DNA of 64,000 nucleotides from Paenibacillus sp. FSL H8-0079 (GTDB lineage Bacteria; Bacillota; Bacilli; Paenibacillales; Paenibacillaceae). The first letter of the stretch is position 1; each line of letters opens with the position of its first letter. Where the stretch lies: positions 3,534,001 through 3,598,000 of the forward strand of contig NZ_CP150300.1 of assembly GCF_037991315.1 (NCBI RefSeq), written 5' to 3'. The notes beneath the pieces were generated by a model that had not been told where the DNA came from, ran no database searches, and saw nothing but the letters and a program-made list of their open reading frames with translations. A program made the translations under genes and the position numbers. Below, piece after piece: positions 33,821 to 42,580 of the stretch.

Positions 33821-34759
33821 TTGAAAAAATGGATTGTTATCACTTGGATTGCGGCCTTACTTACTATGACTACCGCTTGCGGCACAGACCCGCAGCAAGA
33901 TCAGGCTTCTTCCAGCCCCTATCTCACTTTTCAAGATCTGAATGGTGCCACAGTCACCTTGGAGAAAAAACCTGAACGCATCGTTATTCTGAACAACGAA
34001 TTAACTGAATTGTTCTATCAGGTTGGCGGCGAAGCCGTTGGCATAGCAACATCAGCTGGTGTGAATACTCCTGCTGAAGCAACTGGTGTGAAGCAAGTTG
34101 GCCTGATTAACAGCATCAATATGGAGGAAGTCCTACAATTAAAACCTGATCTGGTCATCGGTCAACCGCTCTTTCACAAGGATCTGTCCAGCACTTTCGC
34201 TGATTCCGGCATCCCATTCGCCATTTTGACGGTGAAGTCTATTGAGGACATTCGCAGTAATGCCAAGTTGTTCGGACAGATCATAGGCAAAGAACAGCAG
34301 GCTGAAATTGAGATTACAGACATGGATGCCAAACTGAAGGCACTGACAACCGATTTACCGGCGAACAAGCCGTCTTATGCGATCATTACCCTGATGATGA
34401 ATACTGCGTCTATGCAAAAATCGTCCAGTATTGCGCTAGATATCGCAAAGATGCTGCAAATGAACAATATTGCAGAAGATCTACCTTCAGGAAAAATGCT
34501 AAGTTCAGTACCCTTCAGTATGGAAAAACTGGTTGAACTGAATCCAGACTACCTCTTCATCGTAGTTCATGGCACCGACGAAGATGGGCAGCGCATGATC
34601 AAATCCCAGTTGGAGAGCAATCCAGCCTGGAGTTCGTTGCAAGCGGTGAAATCTGACCGCCTCCATGTTTTGCCGCCTTCCATGTTTGTTACAAATCCCG
34701 GCTTGAAAGTCTCAGAATCAGTAGAGTATATGAAGCAACTGGTCTACTCACCAAATTAA
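33821..34759 (+). CDS. Orphan ABC binding lipoprotein, paralogue of the 30742 protein
   Basis: A 312-residue helical-backbone solute-binding protein. Signal peptide 1-19 ends TMTTAC with lipidated Cys20. Core text KPERIVILNNELTELFYQVGGEAVGIAT closely parallels the 30742 protein (GGKAVGIT), as does VLQLKPDLVIGQPL and the C-terminal MIKSQLESNPAWSSLQ. TTG start at 33821 follows GAGGGGG. It has no permease or ATPase of its own and is followed by a terminator, so it most likely feeds the FecCD/ATPase pair next door with a second ligand. Its base composition is less AT-rich than the neighbouring operon, implying separate histories rather than a fresh tandem copy. Confidence 0.9.
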   Translation: MKKWIVITWIAALLTMTTACGTDPQQDQASSSPYLTFQDLNGATVTLEKKPERIVILNNELTELFYQVGGEAVGIATSAGVNTPAEATGVKQVGLINSINMEEVLQLKPDLVIGQPLFHKDLSSTFADSGIPFAILTVKSIEDIRSNAKLFGQIIGKEQQAEIEITDMDAKLKALTTDLPANKPSYAIITLMMNTASMQKSSSIALDIAKMLQMNNIAEDLPSGKMLSSVPFSMEKLVELNPDYLFIVVHGTDEDGQRMIKSQLESNPAWSSLQAVKSDRLHVLPPSMFVTNPGLKVSESVEYMKQLVYSPN

Positions 34760-34889
34760 GCAAAAAATTAAGACATGTCATGGTCGAGCAGACGCACAAA
34801 TAATACGATGTGATACTTCTCAATCTAGTCCTGTTACGCTAGTTAGAACCCTGCGACATTATTGGAATCATTGGTTTGCCAATCTGACA

Positions 34890-34937
34890 TAAAAAGAGTC
34901 CGCCCCTTAAAGAAGGGCGGACTCTGCTTGCTTTTTA
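34890..34937. terminator. Bidirectional terminator
   Basis: AGAGTCCGCCC (34895-34905) pairs perfectly with GGGCGGACTCT (34915-34925); A-run and T-rich flanks serve both the + strand binding protein and the - strand zinc-type operon. Confidence 0.92.
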
Positions 34938-35765
34938 ATCAGCTAATGTTAATCCAAGCTTTTTGGCATTATCCTGAATAAGCTGGACTAGCGTTTGCTC
35001 GGAAGTCTCGGGATAGTTACGAAGCTCGATAACTGGACGGTCAGCTATGCTTGAAATTTCTGCTCCTTGAGGAAAGTGTAAATTATCGATGATCAGAGCA
35101 GGCTTCAAAGCTGCAAGTTCTGCTGCTTGTGTCGGCGTAACTTCAGCTGGACCGAATTCACCAATGACCTCGTATCCAAGGGCTTTGGCTACAGGTACCA
35201 TGTAAGCCTGAGCAACGACCCGTTTGGATTGGGTGTCCAGTTTTGCCGTTTCAGCACGGACTGCTTCGAATGTGCTGTCAATTTCCTTCATAGCCTGCTC
35301 GGCAACAGCTGTCGTTCCAGTTTTTTGGGCAATATTCATGATTTGTGTGTGGAGTGCTTCCGGAGTATTTTCAGTGACAACGACAAGCTGCTCTTCCTCT
35401 GGTACATCAGCAGCCTCCAATATTTGTTTCATAAACGGTTCATATTCGGAGTAGATAACCGTTGACGCATCATTCACTTTCTCAATATCACTGGGCTTAA
35501 AGTCATACTCATTTGGATGTTTCATGTCCACGGGGGCAAGAATGGTGACGTCTTCTACGCCTGCCGTTTTTGCCAGAAGGGCTGTCCAGCTTGTGGATGC
35601 GACAATCTTCGGAGTGACGGTCTCAGCTTGCTTTTGTTCCGTGTTCTGAGCATTTTCGGTTACCGTACTGGACGCATTTCCTGTACATCCCGTGAAAAGA
35701 ATGGTTCCCATGACAAGCACCAACAGGAGGGAGAATTTTTTTAGTATGGTTTTGTTATTTTTCAT
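34935..35765 (-). CDS. ZnuA/cluster A-I metal-binding lipoprotein
   Basis: A 276-residue lipoprotein; signal peptide ends ILFTGC (Cys27). Family text includes VASTSWTALLAKTAGVEDV, an HPNEYDFKPSD ligand loop (normally PHDYEPTPSD) and the long central helix. The His-rich loop of zinc-specific ZnuA is missing and the usual second and third His positions are not evident (YSEYEPFMKQ, VVAQAYMVP), so the metal site is atypical and zinc is only a guess. Third gene of the ATPase-permease-binding protein operon on the minus strand. Confidence 0.85.
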   Translation of the reverse strand: MKNNKTILKKFSLLLVLVMGTILFTGCTGNASSTVTENAQNTEQKQAETVTPKIVASTSWTALLAKTAGVEDVTILAPVDMKHPNEYDFKPSDIEKVNDASTVIYSEYEPFMKQILEAADVPEEEQLVVVTENTPEALHTQIMNIAQKTGTTAVAEQAMKEIDSTFEAVRAETAKLDTQSKRVVAQAYMVPVAKALGYEVIGEFGPAEVTPTQAAELAALKPALIIDNLHFPQGAEISSIADRPVIELRNYPETSEQTLVQLIQDNAKKLGLTLAD

Positions 35766-35790
35766 TAGAAATATACCTCCACAGATATAG

Positions 35791-36594
35791 TTATTTTCGA
35801 GTGAGCAGATAACAAAGACTTAAGATGATGACACCGACCATAGTTATGGATGCACCCGTTGGCAAGTTAAAGATGAGGGAAACGATATACCCTCCAACTG
35901 CAGTCATTATGCCAAAAAGCGATGACAAACCGAGTAATTGCTTATACGTTTTGCTTACTCTTGTAGCTGCCATCGCAGGCAGAAGCAATAGGGCATCTAT
36001 CAACAAAGCTCCCACGAGCTTCATTGCAATGCCAATTGAGATTCCAGTGAGGAACAGAAGCACATTACGAATTCTGATAGCGGGAATACCTAACCACTCC
36101 GCATGTTCCGCATGATGCAGCACCAGTTGGATCTCCCTGTAACAGATTACGAACATAGACACGATAATTAAGCTGATTCCACTAAGTAGCCACATGTCCA
36201 AAGAAGTTAGCGTCAGAATGCTGCCTGCAAACAGGCCAAATACATCCATTGCAGGAATTCCACCAATGTGAAACAGCATTAAGGCCGCAGCAAGTGATCC
36301 TGTCATGAGAAAGGCTCCGATAATTGCGGGTTCGAGCTTAACCTTGGCAGATAACGGACCGAATAACAATGAACCGGCAAAAATAGCTAACATGGCTCCA
36401 GGCATAGGCTTCATACCGATCAGCAATCCGAACGCGCCACCTAGAAGAGCCAAATGCATCAGAGCAAAACGAACAACCGTCAACTGGAACTGAATCACGA
36501 CAATTCCCACGAGGGACAAACAGCTACCCCCGATAATACAGGCGATCAATGCACGCTGGAACAATGGAATATGTATGTAGTCGATTAACGTCAT
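35791..36594 (-). CDS. znuB: ZnuB-like metal ABC permease
   Basis: A 267-residue permease of the ABC-3 family with eight or nine helices. Text such as FQRALIACIIGGSCLSLVG, FALMHLALLGGAFGLLIG and LLIDALLLLPAMAATRV fits ZnuB/MntB proteins. It overlaps the upstream ATPase by 4 bases (ATGA) and precedes the binding protein by about 25 bases. Works as a homodimer with the ATPase encoded by 36591-37283. Confidence 0.92.
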   Translation of the reverse strand: MTLIDYIHIPLFQRALIACIIGGSCLSLVGIVVIQFQLTVVRFALMHLALLGGAFGLLIGMKPMPGAMLAIFAGSLLFGPLSAKVKLEPAIIGAFLMTGSLAAALMLFHIGGIPAMDVFGLFAGSILTLTSLDMWLLSGISLIIVSMFVICYREIQLVLHHAEHAEWLGIPAIRIRNVLLFLTGISIGIAMKLVGALLIDALLLLPAMAATRVSKTYKQLLGLSSLFGIMTAVGGYIVSLIFNLPTGASITMVGVIILSLCYLLTRK

Positions 36595-37283
36595 GCAATA
36601 CTACCAACATCCGTTAACATCCCGTTCTTCATAAAACAAATGCGGTCATGCAACTGTTTCGTTTCTTCCAATTGATGAGTGATCATAAGCGTGAGCAGCT
36701 GAGGTGCTCGCTGTCTGTATTCACCGATGATCGTATACAGCAATTCTCTTGAGAACGTATCCAAATGACTGCTTGGTTCGTCCAAAAGCAAGATGTCAGG
36801 TTCACGTATTAATGCACGTGCTATAAACATCCGTTGTTGCTGTCCTCCGGATAAATCATTGCAGTCTTGGTTGGACAATTCCGTTAATCCGACATACTCA
36901 AGCCATTCAGCCGTTTTTTGCTTATCTGCTATAGAAGGACGATTCCAATAAGCAAATGACTTTCCCCAGTTGCCAAGCATCACATATTCAAAAACGGTGA
37001 TAGGCAGATTTCCTTTCTGAATGCCCTGAGGCACAAAACCGATTTTTTTCTGCGCCCATTTAAAGTCTTTTTTATGTTCCATCGGTCGTCCGCCAATGCT
37101 CATGGAGCCTTCCCTCATGGGGATCAGACCGAGGATGACTTTAAACAGTGTTGTTTTGCCTGCGCCATTGGCACCCGTAATCGCAATCATCTCCCCGCAT
37201 AAGCCTTGAAAGTCTAGCTTGTGAAGAACGGGGGAAGTGCCATAACCGGCAGTACCATGCTGAATTTCTAGAGCTGGAGGCAT
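36591..37283 (-). CDS. znuC: ZnuC-like metal ABC ATPase
   Basis: A 230-residue ATPase: Walker A GANGAGKTTL (about 37-46), signature LSGGQQQRMFIARAL, Walker B ILLLDEPSSHLD and switch His in MITHQLEET. First gene of the operon. Palindrome site D lies about 60 bases upstream. RBS AAGGTG with ATG 37283. Powers uptake of a divalent metal, zinc or manganese, with the two following genes. Confidence 0.93.
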   Translation of the reverse strand: MPPALEIQHGTAGYGTSPVLHKLDFQGLCGEMIAITGANGAGKTTLFKVILGLIPMREGSMSIGGRPMEHKKDFKWAQKKIGFVPQGIQKGNLPITVFEYVMLGNWGKSFAYWNRPSIADKQKTAEWLEYVGLTELSNQDCNDLSGGQQQRMFIARALIREPDILLLDEPSSHLDTFSRELLYTIIGEYRQRAPQLLTLMITHQLEETKQLHDRICFMKNGMLTDVGSIA

Positions 37284-37339
37284 GATTCATCATTCACCTT
37301 CTTTCCTATCCAGTATGAATATTAGGTGGCAAAGCGAAT

Positions 37340-37357
37340 ATGGCTCGTTGTGGCTAT
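37340..37357. promoter_or_regulatory. Metal-locus palindrome, site D
   Basis: Read on the minus strand, toward znuC, ATAGCCACAACGAGCCAT: same 18-bp frame as sites A-C with the left arm one or two bases off. Confidence 0.5.
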
Positions 37358-37492
37358 ATTTGGAAGGATATTGTTACGAAGATATGAATTTGAAGATGAA
37401 ACGAACCTAAACAAGCGGAACCAATTATATAGAGGAGTTTAAAGGTTACAATTTAACAACCCCGGGCATACTGAAGTATCACAAATTATGGG

Positions 37493-38608
37493 TTGGGGAT
37501 GGGGAATATGTCTGTTGGTTCCACAGATAAAATAAGTACAGTGCAGACTGCTATTGTTGTCATAAACTGTATGTTTAACGCAGGCATACTAATACTCCCT
37601 CGTACTTTGAGTAAATCAGTCCAGACGCCGGATATCTGGATATCGATGCTTTTATCAGGACTCGTTGTTATCGGGATCGGTATTATAGTTGTAAATTTGA
37701 GTATGAGATATCCAAATAAAACAGTATTTGAGTTTACTGCAAGCATCACAGGAATATGGGTATCTAATATTTATGGGTTAATGATAATATTATATTTTCT
37801 TGTTCTTAGTTCCTTGGAAATCAGGGTAATGGCAGATGCTACTGATATGTATTTATTACAAGATACACCTTATTGGGCCACAGTCATCGTTTTTCTTTGG
37901 TGTGGACTTTATTTAGTGACAGGTGGGCTCTCTGCCTTATTGAGGCTATTAACAATTACACTTCCGTTTACATTAATTATTTTTATAATTGGGATTCTGT
38001 TGAGCAGCAAGTTGTTTGAATTTAATAATCTTCTGCCTATGTTTGGTGATGGAATTATCCCTGTATTGAAGGGGATACAGCCTGCTGTGTTATCTTATTC
38101 AGGATATGAGATGATGTTAATACTAACTGCTTATATGACCCACCCTAAAGAAAGCACCAAAACGATATTTTGGAGTATTTCGATTGTTACATTACTTTGT
38201 TGGTTTACCATGGTGATGGTAGTTGGATGTTTATCATTAAGTGGAATTACAACAAGAACATTTCCTACACTTGATCTTCTAAGAAGTTTCGAAATAGAAG
38301 GGTTGTTTTTTGAACGTTTTGAGTTACTTATTTTAATTTTCTGGATCGTTCAGATCTTCGTGACTTTCGCTATTAAGTATTATTTCACTTCAATCGGTAT
38401 CCAAAACTTATTTCGTTTAAGAAAAGTCCAACCTATACATTACATGTTACTACCCTTTATTTATTTGGTATCTACAGTACCCAAAAGTCTAATCGAAGCA
38501 TTAGTTCTGGGCGACATATTGGGTAATATATCTGCTGTTTTGTTTGGCGTGATTCCATTAATGCTTCTGCTAATTGATGTGATTAGGAGGGGGATGATAC
38601 CCAATTAA
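37493..38608 (+). CDS. GerAB-type spore germination permease
   Basis: About 366-371 residues with ten hydrophobic segments and a closing basic tail, of the APC-superfamily GerAB group (ISTVQTAIVVINCMFNAGIL, IPVLKGIQPAVLSYSGYEMM, with the Tyr/Gly-rich unwound helix). It would bind a germinant in the spore inner membrane. Three close starts are possible (TTG 37493, ATG 37499, ATG 37508); GGGGATGGGG favours the last. Unlike normal gerA operons, no GerAA or GerAC gene is next to it, so it must pair with subunits encoded elsewhere or act alone. Confidence 0.88.
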   Translation: MGMGNMSVGSTDKISTVQTAIVVINCMFNAGILILPRTLSKSVQTPDIWISMLLSGLVVIGIGIIVVNLSMRYPNKTVFEFTASITGIWVSNIYGLMIILYFLVLSSLEIRVMADATDMYLLQDTPYWATVIVFLWCGLYLVTGGLSALLRLLTITLPFTLIIFIIGILLSSKLFEFNNLLPMFGDGIIPVLKGIQPAVLSYSGYEMMLILTAYMTHPKESTKTIFWSISIVTLLCWFTMVMVVGCLSLSGITTRTFPTLDLLRSFEIEGLFFERFELLILIFWIVQIFVTFAIKYYFTSIGIQNLFRLRKVQPIHYMLLPFIYLVSTVPKSLIEALVLGDILGNISAVLFGVIPLMLLLIDVIRRGMIPN

Positions 38609-38668
38609 ATTTTGCATTGCGTTATATAAAGCGTCTATTCTCCCAAAATATAACCAACAGAGAGAAAG

Positions 38669-38887
38669 ATGAACGAGTATTTTGGGAACGAGCTGACAAC
38701 ATTCAGATTAGTTGATGAACAACTATGCGAACCAGAGCGTGAGCTTTTCCGAACGTCCGTCCGGCACATTCTGTCGCAGATCATCATACATGAGCACTTC
38801 GAATCGAATCAGCTTAGCCTGCCCAAATCGATTACTTCACATTTGCGGGTACTGAAGGGACCGGGCCCATTGAGACAGGAAGGTTAA
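38669..38887 (+). CDS. Small hypothetical ORF, uncertain
   Basis: 72 codons preceded by GAGAGAAAG. The C-terminal part LPKSITSHLRVLKGPGPLRQ faintly resembles an ArsR recognition helix and wing, but the N-terminal part fits nothing I know. It could be a remnant. The rest of the 38609-39042 gap holds only the terminator at 38968 and the next promoter. Confidence 0.25.
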   Translation: MNEYFGNELTTFRLVDEQLCEPERELFRTSVRHILSQIIIHEHFESNQLSLPKSITSHLRVLKGPGPLRQEG

Positions 38888-38967
38888 CGTGCAATCATGA
38901 CGCTTGACTTATTGGACTGGACTTGGAGACACTTAGTACATTAACATAGATTGAGTGAATCAATGAT

Positions 38968-38994
38968 CGGTACAGTAATGTACCGTTTTTTTGT
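38968..38994 (+). terminator. Intrinsic terminator
   Basis: CGGTACA-GTAA-TGTACCG followed by eight T residues. Confidence 0.92.
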
Positions 38995-39042
38995 GTCCGG
39001 AGAGACTGTTTTATAAATAGTACCTGATAGAGGTGATCAAGC

Positions 39043-40266
39043 ATGAGTGATTATTCGATAAACAAACCGTATACAAGCTCCCGATCTGATATTCAAAATG
39101 TTCTGCGTGATTCTCGTTTGCCTGCTTTGATCTGGGGCATTCTGATTTATTTTTCTGCATTGTACTCCCAACTGCCGATGTTGCCCACATGGTTTGAATT
39201 TATGATGTTTACAGCTCTCATTCTGGTTCACATTCTGCTGCATTGGTATGCCGGATACGTTGTCGATCGAAGACCCTGGATTTATTTTGTGACACAAGGA
39301 TGTATTGTCTGGGGGTGTGCGTTATTCATGCCTAATGCTCATTCTCTCATCTTTGTAAGTCTATTGACGGCTTTGGCGGGTCAGAGTATTGGCGTGTACG
39401 CTCAACGGATGAAGGTGCTTCTGGTATGTACCTTTTACTGCATCTTGTTTTCTGTCTCTCTGGTTTGGCTGGGGACTACCGAGGATTTGCCATCTACAGT
39501 ACCATCGCTCTTCTTCATCATGTTTTTCGTAATCGGCTATGCTTCTTTGTTCTATAAACAAGTTCGTGCCAAATTGCGGACCCAGTCGTTTTTACGTGAA
39601 TTGGAACGAGCGCACAGGAAAGTGGAGGAGCTAACGATTGCCAATGAACGTCAACGAATGGCCCGTGATTTACATGATACCTTGGCACAAGGGCTGGCAG
39701 GTCTGATCATGCAGCTTGATGCCGTGGATGCGCATTTAGAAAATGATAATAACCATCGTGCCCACGAGATTGTTCGGCTGTCAAAAGCTCAAGCAAAGCG
39801 CACGCTTTCAGAGGCGAGAAGCGCAATTGATGACTTGCGTTCGTTTCCTGCCGAGGTCACAGATATTTCTAAAGCGGTGAAGGAAGAGGCTGAGCATTTC
39901 TCACATATAACAGGCATTCGTACTGTCACTCAGTCATCGATACCCCATCCAGAAGTGCCGAAGTTGATCTTCGAACATAGTTTACATATCATCCGAGAAT
40001 GCTTGGCCAATACAGCAAAATATGCTAATGCTACGAACGTGGAAGTCGTGGTTGCAGCACGCGAAAACGTCATCGAGCTAAGCATTACAGATGACGGAAT
40101 AGGGTTCGATACCAACCTCATCGAGAAACAATCCGGTAGTTATGGCTTAATTGGCTTATATGAACGAACCCGAATTATGGGCGGGAAGATCGAAATTGAA
40201 AGCGGAAAGCAGGGAACCCAAGTTTCTGTTCGCATCCCATTACAACAGGAGGACACCAACGTATGA
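39043..40266 (+). CDS. DesK/LiaS-like sensor histidine kinase
   Basis: A 407-residue kinase with an N-terminal block of five or six membrane segments (about 28-165) and no large extracellular domain, as in DesK-type sensors of membrane state. Coiled-coil linker about 170-205; HisKA_3 with His211 in MARDLHDTLAQGLAGL; HATPase_c shows IIRECLANTAKYANA and ITDDGIGFD with GSYGLIGLYERTRIMGG. ATG 39043 with AGAGGTGATC upstream. Its stop overlaps the start of the NarL-type regulator. A 41-base fragment of this gene recurs at 43837. Confidence 0.93.
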   Translation: MSDYSINKPYTSSRSDIQNVLRDSRLPALIWGILIYFSALYSQLPMLPTWFEFMMFTALILVHILLHWYAGYVVDRRPWIYFVTQGCIVWGCALFMPNAHSLIFVSLLTALAGQSIGVYAQRMKVLLVCTFYCILFSVSLVWLGTTEDLPSTVPSLFFIMFFVIGYASLFYKQVRAKLRTQSFLRELERAHRKVEELTIANERQRMARDLHDTLAQGLAGLIMQLDAVDAHLENDNNHRAHEIVRLSKAQAKRTLSEARSAIDDLRSFPAEVTDISKAVKEEAEHFSHITGIRTVTQSSIPHPEVPKLIFEHSLHIIRECLANTAKYANATNVEVVVAARENVIELSITDDGIGFDTNLIEKQSGSYGLIGLYERTRIMGGKIEIESGKQGTQVSVRIPLQQEDTNV

Positions 40267-40910
40267 CAATCAAGATTCTTATCGTGGACGACCATTTCGT
40301 CGTTCGGGAGGGCCTTAAGCTGATCCTGGAAACCAATCAAAGGTACGAGGTAGTTGCAGAAGCATCTAACGGTATGGAAGCGGTTCGACGGGTGGATACT
40401 TACAAACCGGACATCATCCTTCTGGATTTAAACATGCCTGAAATGGGCGGCCTGGATACCATGACAGCGCTCAGAGCTAAAGGAATGGATATACCGATCA
40501 TTATTTTGACTACATATAACGAGGATGAAATGATGATCCGCGGGCTAGCGTTAGGTGCCAAAGGGTATTTGCTGAAGGACACGGGAAGAGAAATGATATT
40601 TCGTTCAATTGATGCAGCGATGCGTGGGGAAACGTTGCTATTACCGGAGATCAGCAAGAAAGTATTTGCTCACAAGACATCAGAAAAGGCAAAAGAGTCG
40701 TCCTCATCCAGGATATCTCTTACAGACAAAGAACTGATCGTGCTTCAAGCGATTGCCCGTGGCTCTCGAAGTAAAGAGATCGGCTTCGATATGGGAATAT
40801 CCGAACGGACTGTAAAGACTCATCTAACCAGTATCTACAATAAATTAGGTGTGGATTCGAGACCGCAGGCTGTCGCCGTCGCGGTGGAACGTGGAATATT
40901 GCATTTATAA
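40263..40910 (+). CDS. NarL-family response regulator
   Basis: A 215-residue partner of the preceding kinase. Receiver 3-120 with DD (IVDDHFVVREG), phospho-acceptor Asp55 (IILLDLNMPEMGG) and Lys in YLLKDTGRE; LuxR HTH about 148-210 (LTDKELIVLQAIARGSRSKE, RTVKTHLTSIYNKLGVD). Translationally coupled to the kinase (ATGA). The lipoprotein hydrolase that follows after 111 bases and a terminator is a plausible target. Confidence 0.94.
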   Translation: MTIKILIVDDHFVVREGLKLILETNQRYEVVAEASNGMEAVRRVDTYKPDIILLDLNMPEMGGLDTMTALRAKGMDIPIIILTTYNEDEMMIRGLALGAKGYLLKDTGREMIFRSIDAAMRGETLLLPEISKKVFAHKTSEKAKESSSSRISLTDKELIVLQAIARGSRSKEIGFDMGISERTVKTHLTSIYNKLGVDSRPQAVAVAVERGILHL

Positions 40911-40929
40911 TGGAACATTTATAGATTTG

Positions 40930-40976
40930 CCCGATCGTACACTTGGGTCTTGCCCTTTTGTACGATTTTTTATTTT
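40930..40976 (+). terminator. Intrinsic terminator
   Basis: ATCGTACA...TGTACGAT with inner GGGTC/GCCC pairing, followed by TTTTTTATTTTT. Confidence 0.88.
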
Positions 40977-41021
40977 TCTCCTGCGTTTATGATAGATGCA
41001 TGAATACACATTGGAGGAATA

Positions 41022-42287
41022 ATGATGAAAAAAAGACTGACAACGATTCTGGCCATGGTTCTCTCACTGACCATGCTCTCCGCCTGCGGCAGCACTAATA
41101 GCGGAACTTCCACACAGGAGGAAATTCCGAAACCTGAAAATAGCGTTGCTCCCGCACAGAATGAGTTTCCGAAACCGATGGGAAGTTATACGGTAGGGCG
41201 TACACAGATGGACTTTAAGTACACAGCATCAAACCATTCTGAAAGAGAACTAACGGCATTATTTTTCTATCCGTCCGACAGCAATGAGGGCAAGCCTACG
41301 GCAGAGTATGCATTTCCGGAGTTTCATTCACTGAGGGATGAGCTTCTGGTTAGATTAGGGGGCACAGCGGGTGGTGAGCAGCTGTTTGATTCCAATTTCA
41401 AGACGTGGTCTTACGACGATCTGGCCTTGTCTGAAAAGGAAAAACAATATCCGGTTTTATTCTTTGTTCATGGCGCAGGCGCTTACCCACAGCAGGGCAC
41501 TTTGTTCGCTCAAGACCTGGCAAGCGCTGGCTATATTGTGGTATCCATCGGACATGCCGAAAGTGGTGTGTACAAACTTAAAGATGGACGAACGTTTGGT
41601 ATGTCAGAGAAATTTATGGACGAAGTAACGAAATACGGAATGGAAGCCGCCACCCTAACTCCACCTGAAATTGTGACTGAGAAGCTTGAGGAAGAAGAAG
41701 CTATTGAGATTGCTCGCAAATTAACTTCGGCGCCTGAAGCAGTCAAGTTTGCAAAATATGCCGTTTTACAGAGCGAGGATATTCGATATGTTGCAGATAA
41801 CTTGTACAATATGAATACTGGTGACATTGAATCTATGTTTAAAGGCAGATTCCAGCTTGATATCGGAATGGGTGTGTTCGGACATTCATTTGGAGGAACG
41901 ACAGCGGCAATTGTTAGCCGTGACGATGACCGATTTGTCGGGGCTGTAAACCTTGACGGTAATATGTTAGGTGCCTTGGATAGCGATTTTAAGAAACCTT
42001 TCATGCAACTCAGCACCGTGCTTGCCTATAATACGAATGCATTTCTTCTTGAATCCAACAGCAAGGACACCTACTTTGCCATTATTGATAATGTAGTCCA
42101 TGGTGACTTCTCCGATTCCTTGTTTACGACTACGGATAAAGCATCCAGAGGAACCCGGGACGCGATGGAACAGCGCAACATTATCACTTCTTATACAAAG
42201 GCGTTCTTTGATAAATATATGTTGAAAAAGGATACGGATATTGACAGCCTTACCTTTGACGGCGTAGAGATGATTAAGAAACCTTAA
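41022..42287 (+). CDS. Lipoprotein alpha/beta-hydrolase (PAF-acetylhydrolase-like)
   Basis: A 421-residue surface lipoprotein; signal peptide ends TMLSACG (Cys24 or so). The oxyanion strand is LFFVHGAGAYPQQG, the nucleophile Ser289 sits in GVFGHSFGGTT, the acid is likely in VNLDGNM, and the His in DNVVHGDFSD. Overall layout resembles platelet-activating-factor acetylhydrolase isoform II/dienelactone hydrolase-like lipases, which cleave short acyl esters. RBS TTGGAGGAA precedes ATG 41022 (a second ATG follows immediately). Placed after a membrane-sensing type two-component system, so lipid turnover is a reasonable guess. Confidence 0.85.
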   Translation: MMKKRLTTILAMVLSLTMLSACGSTNSGTSTQEEIPKPENSVAPAQNEFPKPMGSYTVGRTQMDFKYTASNHSERELTALFFYPSDSNEGKPTAEYAFPEFHSLRDELLVRLGGTAGGEQLFDSNFKTWSYDDLALSEKEKQYPVLFFVHGAGAYPQQGTLFAQDLASAGYIVVSIGHAESGVYKLKDGRTFGMSEKFMDEVTKYGMEAATLTPPEIVTEKLEEEEAIEIARKLTSAPEAVKFAKYAVLQSEDIRYVADNLYNMNTGDIESMFKGRFQLDIGMGVFGHSFGGTTAAIVSRDDDRFVGAVNLDGNMLGALDSDFKKPFMQLSTVLAYNTNAFLLESNSKDTYFAIIDNVVHGDFSDSLFTTTDKASRGTRDAMEQRNIITSYTKAFFDKYMLKKDTDIDSLTFDGVEMIKKP

Positions 42288-42377
42288 AAACCTTAGTATT
42301 GATTGGCCTGAGTTTCGGCAGGAAAGCAATCCAATTCAAGGGGGAGTCACAAAAATAGAAAAAGTTAAATGAATGCT

Positions 42378-42417
42378 CAAAGAGTCTCTAATATTGTTAT
42401 TAGAGACTCTTTTTTAT
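42378..42417 (+). terminator. Intrinsic terminator
   Basis: AGAGTCTCTAAT (42381-42392) pairs perfectly with ATTAGAGACTCT (42399-42410), then TTTTTT. Confidence 0.93.
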
Positions 42418-42580
42418 ATTAAAGGTATTCCAAGAGTTTGATCATATATTGATAGGATTAGGCAAGTATTTAATATAATCGGGATAACGGTGCTGTACTT
42501 GTTTTCTGCATAATAGAACGGTGGATAGGAAAAAAAATTGATCAAGAACAGTAATCACCATCGTTGTAAGGAGGATTACC

